This document shows, piece after piece, positions 8,331 to 17,233 of a stretch of 64,000 nt of DNA. The stretch is from JAKZVK01 sp965237575. GTDB taxonomy: Bacteria; Acidobacteriota; Terriglobia; Bryobacterales; UBA6623. Where the stretch lies: assembly GCA_965237575.1 (NCBI GenBank), contig CBDEGI010000004.1, positions 1,922,001 to 1,986,000 of the forward strand, in the 5' to 3' direction. A program made the translations under genes and the position numbers. Below the pieces are notes generated by a model. It saw nothing but the letters and a program-made list of their open reading frames with translations. It had not been told where the DNA came from and did no database searches. How positions within the stretch are numbered: position 1 is the first letter of the stretch; each line of letters begins with the position of its first letter.

Positions 8331-9251
8331 TCAGTTCCTGCTCAGGTATCCCCAGATACCCGCGTCCGATACATGAAGCGGGCCGCCGGGCGAGTGAAGC
8401 GCCTCGACCGGGCAGCCCAGCTCGGCGGCAAGACGCTCGTACGCGCCGGACTCGGATTCACCGAACCCGCACAAAGCCACTTTGGAAACCGGCGTCTCGA
8501 AGTTGTCGTTCACGAACACCAGCGTGGGATAGAGGTCTCCGGCGACGTCGTTCCACACGCCCATGCCCGCCGAGCCGGCGCCGGGAGTCAGCTCCACCCA
8601 GCGGATCATCCGCACAACACCCTTTTCGACCGCGGCCATGGTCATCGAGCTGCCGGCGAGCTTTGCGAAGAGCACCATTTCCCCGTCGGGCAACAGGTTG
8701 AGCGCCGACAGGGAGGAAAGGGAGACGTAGCCGGGCCACAGTCCGGCGTGCTCGAAAGGCGTCTCGTACTGCCGGACGACTTCGGGCGGAGTCGCGGCCA
8801 CGAGAGCGGTCGTGCCTTTGCCGACGGACCAAGTGCGGTAGGAGATGCGGGCCTCGTCGATGTTGAACGGGACGGTTTTCTTGAGCCGCCAGCGAATCAG
8901 CCCGAGCCGTTCGTTGGCGTCGGACGGGAGCTGATCGAAGTCCAACACGGTGAGGCGCGAGCAGGCGTCGGGCAGAATGACCGTGATGTCGGGACGGCGG
9001 ACGGGGCCCAACTCCTCGATCGTCTCGCGCACGGCTTCTTCGAGCACCTCGGGCTGTTGTACGTTGGGGCGTCCGGGGGCGGGATCGACAACGCCCGCGG
9101 GCAGGTCGCGGCGCGCCCTGGCGTCAACCTCGTAGGTCTTCGGGTTGCGGCGAACGGCCGAGACCGTTTGCTCGCTCACCTCGAAGACGAGCAGCGGTGG
9201 CGGGTCTTGCACGGCGTACTTGAGCCGCCTCAGTAGGGATGCGCCGGTCAT
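8331..9251 (-). CDS. pilM: PilM-like actin-fold protein (cytoplasmic GspL-type)
   Basis: 306 residues, soluble. It has the PilM/FtsA-like layout: an N-terminal strand LLVFEVSEQTVSAVRR, a middle region ITVILPDACSRLTVLDFDQLP and the phrase IRWRLKKTVPFNIDEARISY, which is a recognisable PilM signature, and a late CGFGESES loop. PilM binds ATP and the N-terminal peptide of PilN and recruits the assembly ATPase. Its ATG overlaps the stop of gspE by one base (TAATG), so it is coupled to the ATPase gene. Confidence 0.82.
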   Translation of the reverse strand: MTGASLLRRLKYAVQDPPPLLVFEVSEQTVSAVRRNPKTYEVDARARRDLPAGVVDPAPGRPNVQQPEVLEEAVRETIEELGPVRRPDITVILPDACSRLTVLDFDQLPSDANERLGLIRWRLKKTVPFNIDEARISYRTWSVGKGTTALVAATPPEVVRQYETPFEHAGLWPGYVSLSSLSALNLLPDGEMVLFAKLAGSSMTMAAVEKGVVRMIRWVELTPGAGSAGMGVWNDVAGDLYPTLVFVNDNFETPVSKVALCGFGESESGAYERLAAELGCPVEALHSPGGPLHVSDAGIWGYLSRN

Positions 9252-10870
9252 TAGTCGATGAATGTCACCTTGTTGATCTCGTATAGCGTCGTGATGCCGG
9301 CTCTGACGCGCTCAACCGCCGATTCACGCAGCGACATCATGCCCTCCTGGCGGGCCGCGCGAAAGACTTCGGACGACGGCTTGCGATCGAGAATCAACTC
9401 GCGAATCAGATCGGTCAGGTTGAGTAGCTCGTGGATGGCGGTGCGTCCGCGGTAACCGGTCCCCGAACACTCGATGCAGCCGGGGCCTTCGGCGAAATCG
9501 AAGTCGCGCCACTCGTTCGGGTCGAGGCCCGATTCCTCGAGCAGGGTGTCGGGATAGCGGACGCTGGTCTTGCAGTGCTCGCAGATCAGACGCACCAACC
9601 GCTGCGCCAGGATGCAGTTCAGGGCCGAGACGAAGTTGTACGCCTCGACACCCATGTTGAGGAAGCGTCCGAGCACGTCGACCACATTGTTGGCGTGCAC
9701 GGTGGTGAAGACCAAGTGCCCGGTCAGCGCCGATTGGATCGCGATCTGCGCGGTGTCGGCGTCGCGGATCTCGCCGACCATGATCTTGTCGGGGTCGTGC
9801 CGCAAGATCGAGCGCAGGCCGCGGGCGAAGGTCAGGCCCTTTTTCTCGTTGACCGGAATTTGCGTGATGCCTTTGATCTGGTATTCGACCGGGTCCTCGA
9901 TGGTGATGATCTTGTCTTCGTCGGTCTTGATCTCACTCAGGGCGGCGTAGAGCGTCGTCGTCTTACCGCTGCCGGTCGGGCCGGTGACCAAGACCATCCC
10001 GTAGGGCTCGCGGATGTAGCGGTCGAAGGTCTTTTGGTCTTTCTCGGAGAAGCCCACGACGTCGAGCGACAACTGGTGGAACTTCTCGCTCATCGACTCT
10101 TTGTCGAGCGCGCGCAACACGGCGTCTTCGCCGTGGACGGTGGGCATGATCGAGACACGGAAGTCGATTTGCCGGCCCTTGTAGCGTACGCGGAAGCGTC
10201 CGTCTTGGGGCACCCGGCGCTCGGCGATGTCGAGCTCCGACATGACCTTGATGCGCGAAACGATTGTCTGGTCCCAGTCTTTCGAGATCGGCGGCATGGC
10301 ATAGTGCAGCACGCCGTCGATGCGGTATTTGATAGCCACCTCGTCGGTGCGGGTCTCGATATGAATATCGCTGGCGCGGCGTTCGAGCGCGTTGAAGATG
10401 GTGGTATCGACCAGGCGGATGACCGGGTTGATGTCGCTGTCGCCGGTGAGCTTCTCGATCGAGATTGTCTCATCGCCCGCGTCGTCGTCGCGGACGACGT
10501 CGAGCACGAAGCCTTCGGTGACTTCCTCGAGTACGCGTTGGGACTGTTCGGTCTTCTTGAGCAGCCCGCTGATCTGCGAGAGTGTGGCAACCTTGATGCG
10601 GACTTTCTTGTCGAGCAGTAGCGAGATTTCGTCGAGTGTCGCCAATTGGCGCGGGTCGGCGATGGCGATGTCGAGACTGCCGTTGTTGGCTTCGACGGGC
10701 ACGAAGTTGTAGCGGAACATCAGCTCGACCGGGATCGAGCGGAACAGTTCGGCGTCGATGCTGACGAGGGAAAGGTCGATGAACTGATAGCGGTAGCGCT
10801 CGGCGAGGGAGCGCGCTTCCTGCTCTTCGACCACCGGGTCGGCCCGCAACGGCTGTTGTTGGGTTGCCAT
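9251..10870 (-). CDS. gspE: Type II secretion/type IV pilus assembly ATPase GspE/PilB
   Basis: 539 residues. The N-terminal third holds the GspE N1 domain (YRYQFIDLSLVSIDAELFRSIP); the ATPase core has the Walker A motif GPTGSGKTT, an Asp box (ITIEDPVEYQI), the Walker B region (VGEIRDADTAQIA) and the His box (SALTGHLVFTTVHAN). Near residues 435-480 four Cys in CEHC and CIEC form the zinc-binding module typical of this branch. The enzyme powers assembly of the pseudopilus from the cytoplasmic face. It follows gspF by 8 bases. Confidence 0.95.
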   Translation of the reverse strand: MATQQQPLRADPVVEEQEARSLAERYRYQFIDLSLVSIDAELFRSIPVELMFRYNFVPVEANNGSLDIAIADPRQLATLDEISLLLDKKVRIKVATLSQISGLLKKTEQSQRVLEEVTEGFVLDVVRDDDAGDETISIEKLTGDSDINPVIRLVDTTIFNALERRASDIHIETRTDEVAIKYRIDGVLHYAMPPISKDWDQTIVSRIKVMSELDIAERRVPQDGRFRVRYKGRQIDFRVSIMPTVHGEDAVLRALDKESMSEKFHQLSLDVVGFSEKDQKTFDRYIREPYGMVLVTGPTGSGKTTTLYAALSEIKTDEDKIITIEDPVEYQIKGITQIPVNEKKGLTFARGLRSILRHDPDKIMVGEIRDADTAQIAIQSALTGHLVFTTVHANNVVDVLGRFLNMGVEAYNFVSALNCILAQRLVRLICEHCKTSVRYPDTLLEESGLDPNEWRDFDFAEGPGCIECSGTGYRGRTAIHELLNLTDLIRELILDRKPSSEVFRAARQEGMMSLRESAVERVRAGITTLYEINKVTFID

Positions 10871-10878
10871 AGTGACGT

Positions 10879-12093
10879 CTAAATATTCTCAGCCAAACTG
10901 AAGATCGGCAGATAGAGCGAGATCAGCACAAAGGCGACAAACACGCCCATGAAGATCATGATGGCCGGCTCGATGAGCGTAAGCGCGGCGGTCATCATGG
11001 TGTTGACGTCTTCGTCAAAGAATTCGGCCACCGAGGTCAGCATCGCCGGTAAAGAGCCCGTCGCCTCGCCCACATTAATCATCTCAATCGAAAGCGACGG
11101 GAAGACGCCGGCCGCCAGCAGCCCTTTCGAAAGCGGCTGTCCTTCTTTGACCATCTGCCGCGCCTGGCCCATCGCCTCCCGCAGCAGGCGCGAGCCCAGC
11201 GACTTGCCGGTGGTGTCGAGCGCTTGGAGCAGAGGGATGCCTCCCTCGAGCAGCGTGCCCAGCAGCCGGCAAAGCTGTGCGACCTGGTACTTGATCCAGA
11301 TCTGACCGAAAACCGGGACTTTGAGCTTAAAACGGTCGATCGCATAGCGGACGCTCTCGGAACGCAGCCACCACGTCACTAGCCCGGCCAGCCCGGCCAG
11401 CGCCAGCACGATCAAACCGAGGCTTTCGCTGACCGTCAGCGCGAACGAAACCAGCAGTTGCGTCATGTAGGGCAGCTCGGCATCCATGCTCTCGTAGAGC
11501 GAGGCGAACTCCGGAACGACGTAGGTGACCAGGAAGATGATCAGGATGCCCACCAACGTCACAAGCAGGGCGGGGTAGATGAGCGACACGGTGATCTTCT
11601 TGCGCACCGACAGGGCGACCTTCTGGTAGATGACGTAACGCTCGATGACCTCGGCGAGACTGCCGCTCCTCTCGCCGGCCATCAAAGAGGTGACGTAGAT
11701 GGCGGGGAAGGCGCGCCGGGCCCCGAAGGCGTCCGAGAGAGGATGTCCCGACCTGACGTCCTGGTGGATCGCTTCGAGGTGCTCACGCAAGCGGCGGTTC
11801 TTGATGTTACCGACCAGTAACTCGAGCGACTTGAGGATCGGCAGCCCCGCGCGCGTGAGCGTGATGAACTGCTGATTGAAGATGAGAAACTGCTCGAGGT
11901 TAATGCGGCCCTTGCCAGCCGAACCCGCCTCGTCCAAAACCAGATTGCTCAAGGCCCGGCGCGGCTTGACCGAGTAGATCAGAAACCCGCGATCCGAGAA
12001 ACGTTGCCGCAGTTCGTCCTCTGACTCAGCCGTCTCGACCTCTTGGTGCACGCGCCCCTGCAGGTCGGCGTACTTGCAGACGTACTCGCTCAC
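10879..12093 (-). CDS. gspF: Type II secretion inner-membrane platform protein GspF/PilC
   Basis: 404 residues with two copies of the GspF domain: the first after FLIFNQQFITLTRAGLPILKSLELL, the second after RLLGTLLEGGIPLLQALDTT, and three membrane segments (SLIYPALLVTLVGILIIFLVTYVVP, LGLIVLALAGLAGLVTWW and the C-terminal MIFMGVFVAFVLISLYLPIF). Length and layout match the family. It is the polytopic base on which the ATPase works. Its ATG shares an ATGA overlap with the stop of the lolA-like gene. Confidence 0.95.
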   Translation of the reverse strand: MSEYVCKYADLQGRVHQEVETAESEDELRQRFSDRGFLIYSVKPRRALSNLVLDEAGSAGKGRINLEQFLIFNQQFITLTRAGLPILKSLELLVGNIKNRRLREHLEAIHQDVRSGHPLSDAFGARRAFPAIYVTSLMAGERSGSLAEVIERYVIYQKVALSVRKKITVSLIYPALLVTLVGILIIFLVTYVVPEFASLYESMDAELPYMTQLLVSFALTVSESLGLIVLALAGLAGLVTWWLRSESVRYAIDRFKLKVPVFGQIWIKYQVAQLCRLLGTLLEGGIPLLQALDTTGKSLGSRLLREAMGQARQMVKEGQPLSKGLLAAGVFPSLSIEMINVGEATGSLPAMLTSVAEFFDEDVNTMMTAALTLIEPAIMIFMGVFVAFVLISLYLPIFSLAENI

Positions 12094-12791
12094 TGCCCAC
12101 CCTCGGCGCGAGGCGGCATTTCGAGGACTTCGGCTCCGGCGGGCGGCTGGAACTCGAACAGCGCCGGGTCCATGCTCGCATTCACGATCTCCCCTTTGAA
12201 CGTAAACGTGGTGACGGTGTCGTCGCGGCCGATCACGTTGAGGCGCTCCAGGTGAAAATCGTCCGGATCGTAGCGGAACTCCACGCGGCTGTAGTAGTCC
12301 TTGCCCGGACGTCCTTCGCCGACGAGAGTGGTGCGGCCGTCGATCTCCTCGAAGTACAGGTTACGGAACTGGCGGCGGAACCGGAGCCGCCCGAGCAGGA
12401 ACGACAACGGCGCCCGCAGATCGCCGGTCTGGTCGAGCCTGACGGGACGGACTTGATTAGTTTGCCGGTTGTACATGTGCAGCACGTTGCCGTCTCCGAC
12501 CAGGAGCTTCCCCGGCGGCTGCTCGTATTCCCAGCGCATCTTCTGCGGGCGCAGCAGCGACAACGTACCGCGCTCGACCCTCGGGGGCCGTCCCGCGTAC
12601 GACACGGTCTGGGAGAAGTAGACCCGCAGCGTAGCCAGGCTGTTGTAATGCCGCTCGATGTTTGAAAGCACGTCGCCGAGCTGGGGCCCGGCAGCGGACG
12701 ACGCCGGAGGGGCTGCGGGCAGGGCCGGCGGAGCGACCGCCGCTAGCGCCATCCAGACAACCAGAGACACCACGCCTGCTTTCACGCTCAT
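12090..12791 (-). CDS. lolA: LolA-like outer-membrane lipoprotein carrier protein
   Basis: About 233 residues from ATG at 12791, which places a signal peptide (VVSLVVWMALAAVAPPALPA) at the start; two in-frame ATGs upstream (12848, 12875) are possible but lack ribosome-binding sites. The mature part shows the LolA fold phrases: LATLRVYFSQTV, GTLSLLRPQKMRWEYEQPPGKLLVGDG, and a later FRYDPDDFHLERLNVIGRDD strand. LolA carries lipoproteins from the LolCDE complex to the outer membrane. It is the first gene of the secretion operon and overlaps gspF by 4 bases, an uncommon place for it; it may serve the operon's own outer-membrane lipoproteins. Confidence 0.78.
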   Translation of the reverse strand: MSVKAGVVSLVVWMALAAVAPPALPAAPPASSAAGPQLGDVLSNIERHYNSLATLRVYFSQTVSYAGRPPRVERGTLSLLRPQKMRWEYEQPPGKLLVGDGNVLHMYNRQTNQVRPVRLDQTGDLRAPLSFLLGRLRFRRQFRNLYFEEIDGRTTLVGEGRPGKDYYSRVEFRYDPDDFHLERLNVIGRDDTVTTFTFKGEIVNASMDPALFEFQPPAGAEVLEMPPRAEGGQ

Positions 12792-12953
12792 ATAAGCATG
12801 ACGCGCCGCCGGGTCCGACCGTTCAAGCAATTTGGCCGGGTCTTTCATTGGGATGAGACCCCGTGGAGGCCGCACACCGGGCTATGCCGGGATGGTGGTG
12901 GAACGCCGGGCGGCCAGCCTGCATTTCGACCGTCAGGTGGCGAGAAAGGCAGG

Positions 12954-13475
12954 CTACGATGCGCGCGCCGATCTCACGGCGGCCGCCACGCGTTTCTCCG
13001 AGCGGACCAGCTTCTTGAGGGTCTGGTCGGCCGTCAACCGATGGACCTGGTCGGTGATGCAGACCGAAATGATCGGCTGGCGGGAGTTCTTCAGAATGTC
13101 AACGATGTTCTGGTGACTGTCTTCGAGGTAGATGTTCTTGCCGTCGGTCAACAGGTGGACTTCGTCGCCATTGCGAACCGCCTCGAGCAGCCCCTTGCCC
13201 AATTCCTTCTCCAGGAACCGAAGGACGCGACGAATCTTTTGCAGAGAAATACCCTTTTCGCGAAGCTCGGTGATGAGCCCGACCTCGACCAACTCACTGA
13301 GCTGGTAGAGACGCTTGTGGCCGTGTTGGACCGGGCTCACGACGCCCTGTTCGTCCCACCACTGGAGTTGGCGAAGGCTTACGCCGGTGATCTCCGCAAC
13401 GTCTTGGCTGCTGAAGGTTGCGGCAGTTTGATCGAACTTGCGTGAGCGAGACTTCTTCGACTTGGACTTGAGCAT
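12954..13475 (-). CDS. MerR-family transcriptional regulator
   Basis: 173 residues from ATG at 13475; a TTG at 13562 would add 29 residues but has no support. A basic N-terminus (MLKSKSKKSRSRKF) precedes a MerR-type winged helix: FSSQDVAEITGVSLRQLQWWDEQGVV, then HGHKRLYQLSELVEVGLITELREKGISLQKIRRVLRFL. The C-terminal part (residues 100-165) lacks Cys, so this is not a metal-sensing MerR; the phrase GDEVHLLTDGKNIYLEDS suggests a small beta ligand domain. It is monocistronic and lies between the secretion operon and thiS. Confidence 0.82.
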   Translation of the reverse strand: MLKSKSKKSRSRKFDQTAATFSSQDVAEITGVSLRQLQWWDEQGVVSPVQHGHKRLYQLSELVEVGLITELREKGISLQKIRRVLRFLEKELGKGLLEAVRNGDEVHLLTDGKNIYLEDSHQNIVDILKNSRQPIISVCITDQVHRLTADQTLKKLVRSEKRVAAAVRSARAS

Positions 13476-13571
13476 GGCCGGGCAGCGCTCCCCGAGTGAG
13501 GGCCTTTGAGATTCTACGACATCAGAGGGCGTCTTGGGTAGTAGGTAGTTAACCCTATACAAACAAGGACC

Positions 13572-13844
13572 TTACCCGCCGCCCACGAATTGTACGATTT
13601 CCAACACTGCCCCGGGGTTCACCTCGGTCGCGTCCCACTCAGGTCTGCGCACGATCGAGCGGTTGAGTTCAACAGCCACGCGATCGGGCTCGAGACCGAG
13701 TTGAGTGAGCAAATCGGATACCGTGGTCCCCACTTCGACGGCGCACTCCTCGCCGTTGACCCGGATGTGAAAGTCGCCGGCTTCGGGGCGTCGGTGCGTG
13801 GCCTCGGCTTTGCTCGCGTTGGGTTCCGGGCTGGGGTGTTGCAA
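13572..13844 (-). CDS. thiS: ThiS/MoaD-like sulfur carrier protein
   Basis: About 90 residues if the TTG at 13844 is used; it lies 10 bases after GAGGAGG and downstream of a TATAAT box, while no ATG occurs inside the conserved part. The C-terminal 65 residues have the ThiS beta-grasp pattern: IRVNGEECAVEVGTTVSDLLTQLG, VAVELNRSIV, a WDATEVNPGAVLEIVQFVGGG end. The terminal Gly-Gly is the residue pair that is adenylated and thiocarboxylated in thiamine thiazole synthesis. No thiG or thiF gene lies nearby, so the partner enzymes are elsewhere. Confidence 0.75.
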   Translation of the reverse strand: MQHPSPEPNASKAEATHRRPEAGDFHIRVNGEECAVEVGTTVSDLLTQLGLEPDRVAVELNRSIVRRPEWDATEVNPGAVLEIVQFVGGG

Positions 13845-13872
13845 GTGCGGGGCGCCTCCTCGACTCACCTCG

Positions 13873-13878
13873 ATTATA
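13873..13878 (-). promoter_or_regulatory. TATAAT box, possible -10 element for thiS
   Basis: A perfect TATAAT on the minus strand lies about 29 bases before the proposed TTG start of thiS and just before its GAGGAGG ribosome-binding site. No good -35 hexamer is seen 16-18 bases upstream, so the call rests on the hexamer and its position. Confidence 0.35.
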
Positions 13879-14538
13879 CGGGATAGGTTGGCGGGGTACG
13901 TTGGATGGGGCCGGTGCAAATCCGGCTCCTGGGAACCCTACCCGTCGCTCGCAGGCGAACGGGCCCCTTGTGCCCAACCGACGGATTGCCCGCTGGAACT
14001 GCCGGGCTCAGTATGCGATGCCTCTTCGTCCGCAACCGGCACATCTCAGCGGTGTCCCACGCCCGCGGTTCTGTTACACAGGCTCTGTTGAACGGGCAAT
14101 TGGCGGATAAAGTTTCGGGCCGTCAGAACCGTTGTTTCGGAACGACTCGAAAAAGACAGCGGAACGGAAAAAGCGCTAGGATGAAACGTGAGGCTCTGGG
14201 TTCGCGAGCTAGTCCCTGACTCGTTATCATTTGTCTGGTGAAGATCGTTGTTTGGTGAAGGTCGGCCACGGTTGCACCGCCTCCGGCATGGAGCGCGGAT
14301 CCACGCGACCGGCAACTCGGCCCTCGCCTAGCTACGCCAAGCTCGTGGGGCCTCGAACGACTTTGAGCGAATGACAGTCCTGGTGGGAGGGCGAGTCACC
14401 TGTAGCGAGCCGGTCTGATCACGACGATATGAGGTATAGGGCCCGTGGCCCCGGGCGGATGAGTTGCGCTGACCGGGATGCATCGGACCCTCTTCTCAGA
14501 GCAGGATCGCCGGCAGACGTCGCGTGCGTGGAAGCGAA
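13879..14538. other. Long intergenic stretch without a recognisable gene
   Basis: About 660 bases between the divergent thiS and nqrA genes. Only short overlapping reading frames with no family resemblance are present. No tRNA, rRNA or riboswitch consensus was recognised. It could hold a small RNA or a long leader, but nothing in it supports a specific call. Confidence 0.4.
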
Positions 14539-14568
14539 TTGGAAGGGCCTAAACCACACAAATACAAT
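14539..14568 (+). promoter_or_regulatory. Possible sigma70-type promoter of the nqr operon
   Basis: TTGGAA at 14539-14544 and TACAAT at 14563-14568 are separated by 18 bases in a locally AT-rich patch. Transcription would begin near 14575 and leave a leader of about 65 bases before the nqrA ATG. This is a consensus match only. Confidence 0.4.
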
Positions 14569-14639
14569 ATTTAGCGGATCAAGATTGACCGTTTTCACGT
14601 TTCCCGGCCGCTACGGGAACCCAGGACACGCAAGCTTCG

Positions 14640-16010
14640 ATGGGGTTGCACAGAATCAAGAAGGGGCTCGACCTCCCGATCGCCGGGGAACCCGAGCAGC
14701 GGATCGACGACGCTCGGCAGCCGTCGAAGGTGGCGCTCCTTGCGGACGACTACGTCGGCATGCGCCCGACCATGCACGTGCGGGTCGGGGACGACGTGCG
14801 GCGCGGCCAACTGCTGTTCGAGGACAAGAAGACGCCCGATGTCTTCTACACGGCGCCGGCTGCCGGACACGTCACCGCCATCAACCGGGGAGCGCGCCGA
14901 GCGCTGCAGTCGGTGGTCATACAGCTTGACGCCTCGGAGCTGTCGGGGCGCGCCGAGACGGTCGAGTTCAGCAGCTTCACCGGCGATCCGCCGGGGGCTC
15001 TGAGTGACAAGCAGGTGAGAGACTTGCTGGTCGAGTCGGGCCTGTGGACGGCGCTGCGCACGCGGCCCTTCAGCAAGGTCGCGGATCCGGCGACGCGGAC
15101 TCACTCGATCTTCGTAACGGCCATCGATACCAACCCGCTGGCGCCACTGGCCGAGGTCGCCTTGACGGGCAGGGACGCCCACTTCGAGCGAGGGTTACGA
15201 AGCCTCGCCAAGCTGACGGACGGTCCGGTTTTCGTCTGCCGGCGTCAAGCGTCGCGCATCGCTGTCCCCTCCGATTCGCGCTTCCGCGACGAGACGTTCA
15301 TCGGCCCCCACCCGGCCGGGACCGCCGGCGTGCACATCCACCAACTCGATCCGGTGGACCGGAACAAGGTCGTCTGGCACGTGAACTATCAGGACGTGGC
15401 GGCGATCGGCCAGCTATTCGAGAACGGGCAACTGGACGTCGGGCGCGTCATTTCGATCGCGGGTCCGGCCGTGAGGCGTCCGCGGCTGGTACGTACACGT
15501 TTGGGGGCTTCGACCAACGACCTCCTCAGCGGCGAAACGACTGACGGGGAACTGCGCATCATCTCCGGCTCGGTGCTCGCCGGACGCACAGCGTCGGGAG
15601 ATGTGTTCGGGTACCTGGGCCGATATCACCACCAAATCTCGGCGTTGACGGAGGGCCGAAACCGCGACTTCCTTGGTTGGCTGGCTCCGGGGATGAATCA
15701 GTATTCGATGATTAACACCTTTGTCTCGAAGCTGATTCTGAGAAAGAAATTCCGCTTCACCACGTCTCTCAACGGCTCGTACCGCGCGCAGGTGCCGATC
15801 GGCATGTATGAGCGCGTCATGCCGCTCGACATTCTGCCGACGTTTCTGCTGCGGGCCTTGCTGGTTGCCGACCTCGAGAAGGCCGAGGAGTTGGGGTGTC
15901 TAGAACTGGACGAAGAGGATTTGGCTCTGTGCTCGTTCGTGTGTCCGGGAAAGATTGAGTACGGACCGCTGCTGCGCCACGTGCTGACCATCATCGAAAA
16001 GGAAGGCTGA
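14640..16010 (+). CDS. nqrA: Na+-translocating NADH:quinone reductase subunit A
   Basis: 456 residues. NqrA signatures include the start IKKGLDLPIAGEPEQ, a barrel-sandwich domain with GMRPTMHVRVGDDVRRGQLLFEDKK and FYTAPAAGHVTAINRG, and FIGPHPAGTAGVHIHQLDPV in the middle. The C-terminal end (ELGCLELDEEDLALCSFVCPGKIEYG) is the conserved iron-sulfur-like Cys region of the family. NqrA is the large cytoplasmic subunit involved in quinone binding. Its stop overlaps the nqrB start by one base (TGATG). Confidence 0.95.
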   Translation: MGLHRIKKGLDLPIAGEPEQRIDDARQPSKVALLADDYVGMRPTMHVRVGDDVRRGQLLFEDKKTPDVFYTAPAAGHVTAINRGARRALQSVVIQLDASELSGRAETVEFSSFTGDPPGALSDKQVRDLLVESGLWTALRTRPFSKVADPATRTHSIFVTAIDTNPLAPLAEVALTGRDAHFERGLRSLAKLTDGPVFVCRRQASRIAVPSDSRFRDETFIGPHPAGTAGVHIHQLDPVDRNKVVWHVNYQDVAAIGQLFENGQLDVGRVISIAGPAVRRPRLVRTRLGASTNDLLSGETTDGELRIISGSVLAGRTASGDVFGYLGRYHHQISALTEGRNRDFLGWLAPGMNQYSMINTFVSKLILRKKFRFTTSLNGSYRAQVPIGMYERVMPLDILPTFLLRALLVADLEKAEELGCLELDEEDLALCSFVCPGKIEYGPLLRHVLTIIEKEG

Positions 16011-17233
16011 TGAAGCTACTGCGCTCCCTTCTCGACTCGCAGGGCAAGCACTTCCATCAGGGAGGTCGGCTGGAGTTCGCCTACCCCGTGTACGAGATGG
16101 TCGACACGTTCCTGTACACCCCAGGTGCGGTGACCAAGGGCACGTCGCACGTTCGCGACGGGCTCGATCTCAAGCGCATGATGATGACCGTGGTGATGGC
16201 GTTGACCCCCGCGGTTTTCATGGCGATTTACAACACCGGGTATCAGGCGCACCTTGCGATCGCGCGAGGCGCGCCGCCGCTGATCAGGTGGCAGACTGAT
16301 CTGGCCGTGGCGCTGGATTTGGGGGCGTGGGACCCCAACGACGCTTGGGCCTGCATGGCCCACGGAGCGCTCTACTATCTGCCGGTGTTGATCGTGACGT
16401 TCGCGGTCGGCGGCGGGTGCGAAGTGCTGTTCGCCTTGGTCCGAAAGCACGATATCAACGAAGGCCTCCTGGTGACGGGCATGCTGTTCCCGCTGATCCT
16501 GCCCCCGACGATTCCGCTGTGGCAGGTGGCACTCGGCATCGCGTTCGGGGTGATCATCGGCAAGGAGATCTTCGGCGGCACGGGGATGAACATTCTGAAT
16601 CCCGCCTTGACCGCGCGCGCGTTCCTGTTTTTCAGCTATCCGGCGCAGATTTCAGGCGACACGGCTTGGACAGCCGCCGACACGACTGTCGACGGAGCGA
16701 GCGGCGCGACGTGGCTCGCCGAAGCAGCCGTGCTGGGGCAGAGCGCGCTGACCGAAGGCGTGAGCTGGTGGGACGCGTTCGTGGGGTTGGTGCCTGGCTC
16801 GATGGGCGAGACCTCGGCGCTCGGCTGCTTGATCGGCGCGGTGATTCTGATCGCGTCGCGCGTTGGCTCGTGGCGCATCATGCTCGGCGTGTTCGCTGGG
16901 TCAGCGACGTCGTCGTTGCTGCTGAACGCGATCGGCTCAGAGACCAACCCGCTTTTCGGCGTGCCGTTCTGGTGGCACATCGTGCTCGGGGGCTGGGCAT
17001 TCGGCGCCGTCTACATGGCGACCGACCCGGTGTCGGCCTCGCATTCGAATACCGGCAAGTACTTTTACGGGTTCTTCATCGGGCTGCTGGCCATTTTGAT
17101 TCGCGTGGTCAACCCGGCGTATCCGGAGGGGATGATGCTGGCCATCCTGTTCATGAACCTGTTCGCCGCCTTGATTGATTACTTCGTGGTTCAGGCCAAC
17201 GTCAAACGCAGGAGGGCGCGCTATGCGGCATAG
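16010..17233 (+). CDS. nqrB: Na+-translocating NADH:quinone reductase subunit B
   Basis: 407 residues, about ten membrane helices. Typical NqrB features are the cytoplasmic start GGRLEFAYPVYEMVDTFLY, the helix LKRMMMTVVMALTPAVFMAIYN, the GGTGMNILNPALTARAFLFFSYP segment and the SGATWL motif (about residue 223), whose Thr carries a phosphodiester-bound FMN added by ApbE. NqrB forms the sodium channel together with NqrD and NqrE. The last 11 bases overlap nqrC. Confidence 0.95.
   Translation: MKLLRSLLDSQGKHFHQGGRLEFAYPVYEMVDTFLYTPGAVTKGTSHVRDGLDLKRMMMTVVMALTPAVFMAIYNTGYQAHLAIARGAPPLIRWQTDLAVALDLGAWDPNDAWACMAHGALYYLPVLIVTFAVGGGCEVLFALVRKHDINEGLLVTGMLFPLILPPTIPLWQVALGIAFGVIIGKEIFGGTGMNILNPALTARAFLFFSYPAQISGDTAWTAADTTVDGASGATWLAEAAVLGQSALTEGVSWWDAFVGLVPGSMGETSALGCLIGAVILIASRVGSWRIMLGVFAGSATSSLLLNAIGSETNPLFGVPFWWHIVLGGWAFGAVYMATDPVSASHSNTGKYFYGFFIGLLAILIRVVNPAYPEGMMLAILFMNLFAALIDYFVVQANVKRRRARYAA

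Noticed and set aside
13879..14538. Possible structured RNA in the long gap before nqrA
   Set aside because: Short stems can be drawn, but no consensus of a known RNA (RNase P, tmRNA, 6S, riboswitch) was found by eye.
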